Shown: piece after piece, positions 58,759-64,000 of the stretch
Layout of the letters: the number at the start of each line of letters is the position of its first letter
Numbering within the stretch: the stretch's first letter is position 1
DNA from: Scatosoma sp048465415
GTDB taxonomy: Bacteria > Bacillota > Clostridia > Christensenellales > Borkfalkiaceae
NCBI GenBank assembly: GCA_048465415.1
Contig: DBFWLO010000008.1
Span: 221,166-285,165 of the forward strand
Length of the DNA: 64,000 bases
Direction: 5' to 3'
Made by a program: the position numbers and the translations under genes
The notes under the pieces: generated by a model
Seen by the model: the letters and a program-made list of their open reading frames with translations, nothing else
The model's database searches: none
Told to the model about the DNA's origin: nothing

Positions 58759-59238
58759 ATGCTCTACGGCATCAGACAATTTATCAAGGCGGCTGCGGCG
58801 CTTCTCGCCGCGTTGGGCGCGGCGTTCTGCGTCTATCTCATGCACGCCGTTTCCTTCTCGGGCGGCGAGAGCGCCTATTATCTTTATTCCGCCTCCTCCC
58901 AGGCCGAGATCAAGGAAGCGTTGTCCCTGGCGGAGCTCGCGCACCTCAAAGGCGAGAGCGCGGTGTACGTATTCGGGAGTGCGGACGGGGAATCGGCCGC
59001 TTCTGCGGCATACCGCGGAGAGTCCTGTCTTGCCGCGGAAGCGGCAAAGGAGCTTATGGCAAGTTACCGCGCCCGCGTGCGGTTTACGGAGGAAGTGGGC
59101 GGCACTGTATCCTATTACTGTTATTCGCCGCTCCTCAAAGGCGGCGTCATACTGGACGGTAAAAAGATCAATCTGCATGTCGCCGTGCGCGCGGACAGCC
59201 TGGCGGTGGGGAGTCCGATTATTTTCGGCGGGTATTGA
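58759..59238 (+). CDS. Secreted or membrane-anchored protein, possibly YwmB-like
   Basis: A 159-residue protein. The N-terminal hydrophobic stretch (about 9-30, AAAALLAALGAAFCVYLM) is a signal or anchor. The remainder ends with VSYYCYSPLLKGG, INLHVAVRADSLAVGSPIIFGGY split. This resembles YwmB-type proteins found near spoIID/spoIIQ in Clostridia, but only faintly, so I do not name it. The next gene is an M23 SpoIIQ-like protein, which agrees with a sporulation context. Confidence 0.65.
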   Translation: MLYGIRQFIKAAAALLAALGAAFCVYLMHAVSFSGGESAYYLYSASSQAEIKEALSLAELAHLKGESAVYVFGSADGESAASAAYRGESCLAAEAAKELMASYRARVRFTEEVGGTVSYYCYSPLLKGGVILDGKKINLHVAVRADSLAVGSPIIFGGY

Positions 59239-59374
59239 CAGGGGATCATACGGAGGAGGAGACGGGGAAAGGGCGAGAGCGGGAAAAGAAAAAAAATTGT
59301 TCTTTCGGAGTATAAAAGCGCGGGGACGCGGCAACAATTTACATACCAAATACATTTTTTCGGAGGATTTCAAA

Positions 59375-60013
59375 ATGAAAGAAGAAAATGAGAACGGAAA
59401 GTCGCATACGAGCGTAAAAAACAAAAAGCTCTATTTTTATATCGCGCTCGGCTGTGCGGCGATCCTGCTGGCGGCGGCGGTCATCGTCACTTCCGTGGCT
59501 CTGGCGAATCGGAACCGCGATCAGATGGGCGGCGGATCGAGCATCGATCAGGGCGGTACGTCCGACGGAAACGACGACGGGCCTGTGGACAACAAGCCCG
59601 AAGAGTTCATCGCGCCCGTCGCCGTAGTGAGCGTGATCAACGAGTACGGGTTCTACCATAATCAGACGCTCAACACCTTTTATGAACACAGCGGCGTCGA
59701 CTTCAAGGCCGACGCGGGCGCGGAGGTATTCGCGGTCGCTTCCGGGACGATCGAAAGCGTCTACACGTCCGACGTGTTGGTGGGAACGCAGATCATCATC
59801 GATCACGGCAACGGCGTCAAGAGCGTTTATGAATACGTCACCGCCAAAGAGGGACTCAAAGCGGGCGATACCGTGAATCAGGGCGACGTCATCGCCACCG
59901 TCGCGGAAGCGAACGGCAAAGAGTACAAGGACGGCGCGCACCTGCACTTCGAGGTGTTTGAAAACGATAAAAACATCGATCCCGCCAAATATCTGACTCT
60001 GGAAGAAAAGTAA
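59375..60013 (+). CDS. M23-family (LytM) protein, SpoIIQ-like
   Basis: From ATG 59375 (CGGAGGA 8 nt upstream) the protein is 212 residues. One membrane segment (about 20-42), a Gly/Asp/Ser linker, then a LytM domain: EHSGVDFKADAG (about 111-122, HxxxD) and HLHFEVF (about 193-199, HxH). All zinc ligands are intact. Clostridial SpoIIQ has this layout and keeps an active site, unlike the Bacillus protein; general cell-wall M23 peptidases also fit. SpoIIQ sits in the forespore side of the engulfment channel. The assignment is by architecture. Confidence 0.78.
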   Translation: MKEENENGKSHTSVKNKKLYFYIALGCAAILLAAAVIVTSVALANRNRDQMGGGSSIDQGGTSDGNDDGPVDNKPEEFIAPVAVVSVINEYGFYHNQTLNTFYEHSGVDFKADAGAEVFAVASGTIESVYTSDVLVGTQIIIDHGNGVKSVYEYVTAKEGLKAGDTVNQGDVIATVAEANGKEYKDGAHLHFEVFENDKNIDPAKYLTLEEK

Positions 60014-60066
60014 GCGGAACGCGAACCTGTCCGCCGAAGAGTCATAAAACAAGTCTTCCCAGCATA

Positions 60067-60103
60067 AAATAACCTGCTAATACTTTTTAGGGGTTATTTT
60101 TTT
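60067..60103 (+). promoter_or_regulatory. Terminator-like hairpin abutting the next start codon
   Basis: AAATAACC (60067-60074) with GGTTATTT (60092-60099), loop of 17. The T-run (60097-60103) touches the ATG at 60104. AGGGG at 60089-60093, the only ribosome site, is in the right arm. Confidence 0.65.
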
Positions 60104-61558
60104 ATGAAACGCTTTCTTTGCTTTTTACTTTCCGCCGTATGCCTCTGCGCATTCGCCGTTTGTTCGGTCGGCTGCAAGGACTCCAAAAACGAGGGGTGCA
60201 GGTATGAGATCAATGCCGAATACGTCCCCGAAACCGCCACTCTCAACGCCATGATGAAAGTGGAGTACAAGAATACCACGGACAACGAGATCTCCGCGCT
60301 CAAATTCAACATGTACCCCAACGCCTACCGCGAGAGCGCTTCTTATAAGCCCGTTTCGCCCGTCTATTCCTCCGCCGCCTATTACGACGGCAAAAGCTAC
60401 GGGGGCATGGAGATCGCCAGCGTGGACGGGGCGAAGAACTGGGAGGTCACGGGCGAGGACGAAAACATTCTCTGCGCCTATCTCGAACAGTCCCTCTATC
60501 CGGGGGATAAGGTCACCCTCGATATCGCTTTCCTCACCAAGCTCGCGAAGATCAATCACCGCACGGGGATCACGCAGAAGACCGTCAATCTCGGCAATTT
60601 CTTCCCCATTCTCTGCGGATACGCGAACGGGGAGTTCTACGAGTGCGTATACTACTCGGACGGCGATCCCTTCTTTTCCGAATGCGCCTCTTTCAACGTC
60701 AAGCTCACCCTGCCCAAAGACTATACGGCCGCCGCGACGGGCAAGGTGACTTCGGAAAAGACGCTGGAAAGCAAGAAAGAGTACACCATGTCTGCGAACA
60801 ACGTCCGGGATTTCGCCGTCGTGATCTCCGATTGTTTCGAGATCGCGGAAAGCAGGCGCGGGAATGTGGAGATCAAATATTATTACTATAACGACGAACA
60901 GCCGGCCGCGCATCTCGCCGCCGCGCAGGAAGCGCTCGATTATTATTCCTCCGCCTTCGGGGAGTATCCGTACGAGACCTATTCGGTCGTGCAGACGGGA
61001 TTTTGCTACGGCGGTATGGAGTTTCCCGCGCTCGTGATGATCAGTGACGCTTTGAGCGAAGAAAACTGCGCCTACACCATCGTTCACGAGACGGCGCACC
61101 AGTGGTGGTACGCGGCCGTGGGCAGCAACGAAGTGGAAAACGCCTGGCAGGACGAGGGCTTGACCGAGTATTCCGCCGCGCTTTTCTTTGAAAATCACCC
61201 CGATTACGGGTTTTCGCGCGAGAAGATCGTCGAGGACGCGCTCGCGGAATACCGTTCCTATTACAACGTTTACAGCCAGGTATTCGGCGAGGCGGATACG
61301 CGCATGACTCGGTCGCTCAAAGATTATTTAAGCGAATACGAATATCGCTGTATCGCTTACGACAAGGGCGCGGTGTTGTTCGACACCCTGCGTAAAAGCA
61401 TCGGCGACAAGAAGTTTTTTGCCGGGCTCAAACACTATTATTCGAACTATAAGTTCAAGACGGCCGAGCCTCAGGACCTCATCGGCTGTTTCGAGAAGTC
61501 GGGCGTGGACGTGAACGGATTCTTCGATTCCTTTTTGAGCGGCAAGGCGGTCATCTGA
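60104..61558 (+). CDS. M1-family metallopeptidase lipoprotein
   Basis: A 484-residue protein. The lipoprotein signal ends at SVGCKD (Cys about residue 24). A beta-sandwich N-terminal domain (about 30-260) is followed by the catalytic domain with GGMEFPALV (about 304-312, the GxMEN-type substrate loop) and zinc motif HETAHQWWYAAVGSNE (about 327-342), HExxH with the downstream glutamate in NAWQDEGLTEY. All catalytic residues are present. It is probably an aminopeptidase on the outside of the membrane. No helical C-terminal domain is present. Confidence 0.9.
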   Translation: MKRFLCFLLSAVCLCAFAVCSVGCKDSKNEGCRYEINAEYVPETATLNAMMKVEYKNTTDNEISALKFNMYPNAYRESASYKPVSPVYSSAAYYDGKSYGGMEIASVDGAKNWEVTGEDENILCAYLEQSLYPGDKVTLDIAFLTKLAKINHRTGITQKTVNLGNFFPILCGYANGEFYECVYYSDGDPFFSECASFNVKLTLPKDYTAAATGKVTSEKTLESKKEYTMSANNVRDFAVVISDCFEIAESRRGNVEIKYYYYNDEQPAAHLAAAQEALDYYSSAFGEYPYETYSVVQTGFCYGGMEFPALVMISDALSEENCAYTIVHETAHQWWYAAVGSNEVENAWQDEGLTEYSAALFFENHPDYGFSREKIVEDALAEYRSYYNVYSQVFGEADTRMTRSLKDYLSEYEYRCIAYDKGAVLFDTLRKSIGDKKFFAGLKHYYSNYKFKTAEPQDLIGCFEKSGVDVNGFFDSFLSGKAVI

Positions 61559-61754
61559 TTTAAGAAAGATATGTGAGTCGCAATCGAGGAAAAAGTCTTT
61601 GAAAAAGGAAAAATTTTGAAGGTTTTTTTGCGGCAAAACACTTGCCAAAAAACTTTTCGCGGCGTATAATAGAATAGAAACCGAATGTCGAAAGCGCGGC
61701 GCGGATTTTTTCCGCACGGGTTTTGGGCTGGGAAGTTTAAGCGAAGGAGCAATT

Positions 61755-61820
61755 ATGGACGCTGTCCCCGACAACCGAAGTAGTATGGCGACAATTCAAG
61801 GAAACCCGCAGTGCGTATGA
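61755..61820 (+). CDS. Possible 21-residue leader peptide
   Basis: ATG 61755 follows a strong GAAGGAGCAATT site. The peptide is MDAVPDNRSSMATIQGNPQCV. It contains two prolines, which mark Mg-responsive leader peptides elsewhere, though not in a row. Another frame of the same stretch is open for about 41 codons without a start. It is a candidate only. Confidence 0.4.
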   Translation: MDAVPDNRSSMATIQGNPQCV

Positions 61821-61879
61821 CACGAGGTACGATTTACGGAAGATTAATTTTGTATTGACCTTCAAAAAGTAGAAGTACG

Positions 61880-61912
61880 AACGCACGGGCGGTTTTTCCC
61901 GTGCGTTTTTTT
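61880..61912 (+). terminator. Terminator in the corA leader
   Basis: Ten perfect pairs between 61880-61889 and 61898-61907, T-run after. It stands between the leader peptide and corA, 86 bp before the corA ATG. Confidence 0.88.
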
Positions 61913-61997
61913 CGTGCTTTTTTTCGGCCGTACGGCCGGATTTTCGCGGAAAAACGCCGAAAAATTTCCGTTTCAAAATCTTTAAGGCGGTACGAGT

Positions 61998-62996
61998 ATG
62001 ATCAGATTCTACAAAACCGATGAAAATCTCCGCATTGTGCCTATCGACGCGTTCGAGCGGCGCTGCTGGGTGGAGATGGTGAACCCCACCGACGACGAAG
62101 TGGACGATATCCGCGAACTGAGCGGGATTCCCGAAGAGCTTTTAAAAGCCGCGCTCGACGAGGAAGAATCCGCGCGCGTGGACACCGACGAGGGCGCTAC
62201 CATGTATATCGTGGACAGCCCGATGATGGTGGACACCGAGGAGGGGGACACCTACACGACGATCCCCGTCGCTATCCTTTACAACAACAAGTGTATCGTG
62301 ACGGTGTCCCTCAATCCCAACCCCGTTCTCGCCAATTTCAGTTCCAACCGCGGGCGCATTTCCACCCTCAAACCCGTTGGATTTATTCTCAATTTCATGC
62401 TGGAAAACGTCAAGCGCTTTTCCTACTCCTTGAAGCAGATCGATAAAAAGTCCCTGAGGTTACAGGCGGAGCTGCATAAGTCGATGAGGAACCAGGAACT
62501 CATCGAGCTGCTCGGATTACAGGACTCCCTCGTCTATTTCTCCACTTCTTTGAGCGCGAACTCTTCCGTTTACGGCCGGCTTTCGCGCATGGAGCCCGTA
62601 CAGTCCAATCCCGATTATCAGGATCTTTACGACGACGTGCTCATCGAGACCAGGCAGGCCGTGGAAATGTGCAGCATCTATCGCGATATTCTCAAAACGA
62701 CGATGGACGCGTTCAGTTCCGTCATTTCCAACAACGTCAACAACGTCGTCAAAAGACTGACGATCATCACTATTTTGGTGGCGATTCCGACGCTGATCGC
62801 GGGGCTTCTCGGCATGAACGTCGATCTGCCCTTCGGCATGGGGCTGCACGGCGACAACGCCGCCTGGGAGTTCTGGATCATTCTCGCCATTTCCGTCGTC
62901 ATGACCGCCGTATGTTCCTTTCTGTTGGGAAAAATGACCGATTCGGTGAAGATCCGCACGCCCAAACAAGTGAAAAAGAAAAGGAGGCGCGGTTGA
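61998..62996 (+). CDS. corA: CorA magnesium/cobalt transporter
   Basis: A 332-residue protein. The large cytoplasmic N-terminal domain is followed by two membrane helices near the end (VVKRLTIITILVAIPTLIAGLLG, and WIILAISVVMTAVCSFLLG), joined by the GMN signature (LLGMNVDLP, about 272-280). It forms a pentameric channel for Mg2+. The preceding leader suggests control by transcription attenuation. The stop overlaps the fmdB ATG (TGATG). Confidence 0.94.
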   Translation: MIRFYKTDENLRIVPIDAFERRCWVEMVNPTDDEVDDIRELSGIPEELLKAALDEEESARVDTDEGATMYIVDSPMMVDTEEGDTYTTIPVAILYNNKCIVTVSLNPNPVLANFSSNRGRISTLKPVGFILNFMLENVKRFSYSLKQIDKKSLRLQAELHKSMRNQELIELLGLQDSLVYFSTSLSANSSVYGRLSRMEPVQSNPDYQDLYDDVLIETRQAVEMCSIYRDILKTTMDAFSSVISNNVNNVVKRLTIITILVAIPTLIAGLLGMNVDLPFGMGLHGDNAAWEFWIILAISVVMTAVCSFLLGKMTDSVKIRTPKQVKKKRRRG

Positions 62997-63193
62997 TGCC
63001 TATTTTACAATACAAATGCAAAAAATGCGGAAAGAAATTCGAGGAACTCGTCAAATCGCATACCGATCGGGTGGTCTGTCCCGACTGCGGCGGCGGGACC
63101 GAGCGCGATTATTCCGGCCCCGTCTATTCCGCGACGGGGAAAAAGGGCTCTTCCTGCACGGGGAATTGTTCGACCTGCGGCGGCTGTCACTGA
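62996..63193 (+). CDS. FmdB-family zinc-ribbon protein
   Basis: A 65-residue protein starting MPILQYKCKKCGKKFEEL with the Cys pairs CKKC and CPDC, typical of FmdB regulators, and a second Cys-rich tail CTGNCSTCGGCH. It is translationally coupled to corA by a one-base overlap. Function unknown; zinc ribbon is certain, DNA or protein binding is inferred. Confidence 0.9.
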   Translation: MPILQYKCKKCGKKFEELVKSHTDRVVCPDCGGGTERDYSGPVYSATGKKGSSCTGNCSTCGGCH

Positions 63194-63256
63194 CATTTCG
63201 GGGCGTTCGTTTAGGCGGCTGTACGTCTCACGCGCACGCGCGACTATATTATAATT

Positions 63257-63754
63257 ATGACGGGGCGGATCTTTTTTCACGCCGATTCCGATCAGAGCTC
63301 TATCCGTCAGGGAAAAAGTCTGGATTACACGCTCACCATGTATCCCGAAGACGCGACCGCCAACGTTTTGAAGGAGCCGGTCGAAGTCGCCGTGCGGGAA
63401 ACCGAGCTTGCGTTCTTAGAGAAAAACGCCGACGTAAGTTCGACGGTTACGAAAATTATCGACGAGGATATAGCGGAAGGGGTTTTGGTTTCGGGTATGC
63501 GGCTTTATGCGTCGGAACTCGCCGTTCCGGGCACGGAAGTAGAAGTGGCGGCATTTGTCAACGGCATACAAAGCAACGTGTTAAAATTCCGCGTCGTCGC
63601 AGCAGAGGAGACAGAGCCGACGACTTTGGATACGGCGGAGAGAAATCTGCAAACCTGCTTTCCATTTCAAAAAGAAAGGGATAAAAAATTAAAAAATTTC
63701 AAAAAAGTCAAAAAAACACTTGACATAATTTTTCCTAAGTGCTATTATGTATAA
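63257..63754 (+). CDS. Unknown beta-rich protein or gene fragment
   Basis: A 165-residue reading frame. Residues 1-113 read as an Ig-like beta domain (VEVAVRETELAFL, GTEVEVAAFVNG), resembling domains of bacterial surface proteins, without a signal peptide. The last 40 residues (KLKNFKKVKKTLDIIF) fall in the A/T-rich promoter of the next operon. There is no ribosome site at the ATG, and TATAAT lies one base before it. It may be a truncated remnant. Confidence 0.4.
   Translation: MTGRIFFHADSDQSSIRQGKSLDYTLTMYPEDATANVLKEPVEVAVRETELAFLEKNADVSSTVTKIIDEDIAEGVLVSGMRLYASELAVPGTEVEVAAFVNGIQSNVLKFRVVAAEETEPTTLDTAERNLQTCFPFQKERDKKLKNFKKVKKTLDIIFPKCYYV
63720..63748 (+). promoter_or_regulatory. Strong promoter, probably for an rRNA operon
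   Basis: TTGACA (63720-63725), 17-bp spacer, TATTAT (63743-63748). A run rich in A and T (63684-63719) lies directly upstream, like the UP element of rrn promoters. No gene of its own follows inside the window. Confidence 0.7.
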
Positions 63755-64000
63755 GCTGTCACCTAAAGGGGTATCCTCTTTAATGACAACTCCTTCTTTT
63801 GAAGGAAGCAAAGAAGATTGACAACTGCATAGCAATAGAAAAGTTTTTCTTATGAGCTTACGAAAGTGAGCAAAAGAAGAGAGACGAGTACGAAAGGCAA
63901 AATTTTCATATTGAGAAATCATGAAAGTAAAGCTAATAGGTTAATAAAAGCACAAGAACGGAAGGACAATTTGAAAGGTCTGAAAGGAAACTGCAAGAAA
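63755..64000 (+). ncRNA. Leader resembling that of an rRNA operon
   Basis: It includes TCCTCTTTAATGACAA (63774-63789), close to the boxA antitermination signal, a hairpin TCCTTC/GAAGGA at 63791-63806, and a GATTGACAACTGCATAG segment typical of rRNA spacer sequence. It then becomes A-rich to the window end without 16S rRNA sequence. The 16S gene is expected just beyond 64000, but this is inference. Confidence 0.5.

Larger units (their letters stand above)
61559..61997 (+). promoter_or_regulatory. corA leader region with promoter and terminator
   Basis: Promoter TTGCCA (61642-61647), 17-bp spacer, TATAAT (61665-61670). A 21-codon ORF lies at 61755-61820. Terminator AACGCACGGG (61880-61889) with CCCGTGCGTT (61898-61907), followed by T. 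No M-box aptamer sequence is recognisable. The arrangement (promoter, peptide, terminator, transporter) looks like attenuation. Confidence 0.55.

Noticed and set aside
61671..61997. M-box riboswitch before corA
   Set aside because: The conserved M-box core could not be found; only the promoter, small ORF and terminator are supported.

Overview
The window looks like a piece of a chromosome from a spore-forming member of the Clostridia (Bacillota), moderately GC-rich, probably uncultured and perhaps gut-associated. The sporulation genes (spoIIGA, sigE, sigG, a ylmC/ymxH-type gene, a SpoIIQ-like M23 protein, a BclA-like spore-surface protein), the VanW protein, the purine and FMN riboswitches and many TTGACA-17-TATAAT promoters support this. 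The species cannot be read from the sequence. Almost every gene right of 1.7 kb is on the + strand, while dnaA and mnmG at the left edge point the other way. I infer that the replication origin lies at or near the AT-rich gap between dnaA and recF (1571-1701).

Layout. 0-5 kb: mnmG (cut by the window edge) and dnaA leftward; recF, a PHP phosphoesterase and a VanW protein rightward. 5.0-5.7 kb: a small accessory module, an XRE repressor divergent from a Cys-rich small protein, with paired palindromic operators. 5.8-18.1 kb: housekeeping run asnS, plsX, rnc, smc, ftsY, a two-gene ABC exporter, trmD, rbgA, rnhB, yraN. 18.2-24.2 kb: a purine salvage block; a guanine-type riboswitch with terminator controls xpt, followed by a BMP-family nucleoside ABC importer. 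24.2-29.6 kb: a leftward MFS transporter, then spoIIGA-sigE, sigG, ylmC-like and a ferritin-like protein. 29.8-32.8 kb: a DUF6809-like protein, a regulator with two HTH domains, and a leftward pair of DNA-repair-associated genes (radical SAM plus partner). 33-36.6 kb: a two-component system with two unknown genes in the same operon. 36.7-41.3 kb: glyA, an FMN-riboswitch-controlled ribU, tsaE-tsaB-rimI and a hydrolase. 41.3-44.4 kb: a membrane-anchored MurF-like ligase and a D-Ala-D-Ala ligase. 44.4-48.7 kb: BclA-like protein, obgE, an unrecognised 507-residue protein and yhbY. 48.8-53.5 kb: grpE, an XRE regulator and possible small RNA, dnaK, dnaJ. 53.5-57.6 kb: YbaK protein (leftward), prmA, rsmE, mtaB, hinT. 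57.7-63.2 kb: membrane and envelope proteins, an M1 peptidase lipoprotein, and corA behind a leader with a small ORF. 63.7-64.0 kb: a strong promoter and a leader that resembles the start of an rRNA operon, which would lie just outside the window.

No complete tRNA or rRNA gene, CRISPR array, insertion sequence or prophage was seen. The most interesting material is regulatory: the XRE/operator module at 5 kb, the tandem control upstream of xpt, the 12-bp inverted repeat in the leader of the two-component operon, two start codons that abut terminator-like hairpins (58.7 and 60.1 kb), a probable leaderless tsaE mRNA, a possible small RNA upstream of dnaK and the corA leader. Several unknown proteins sit in conserved housekeeping contexts. 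I did not find a clear new multi-gene system; the best candidates are listed with their tests.
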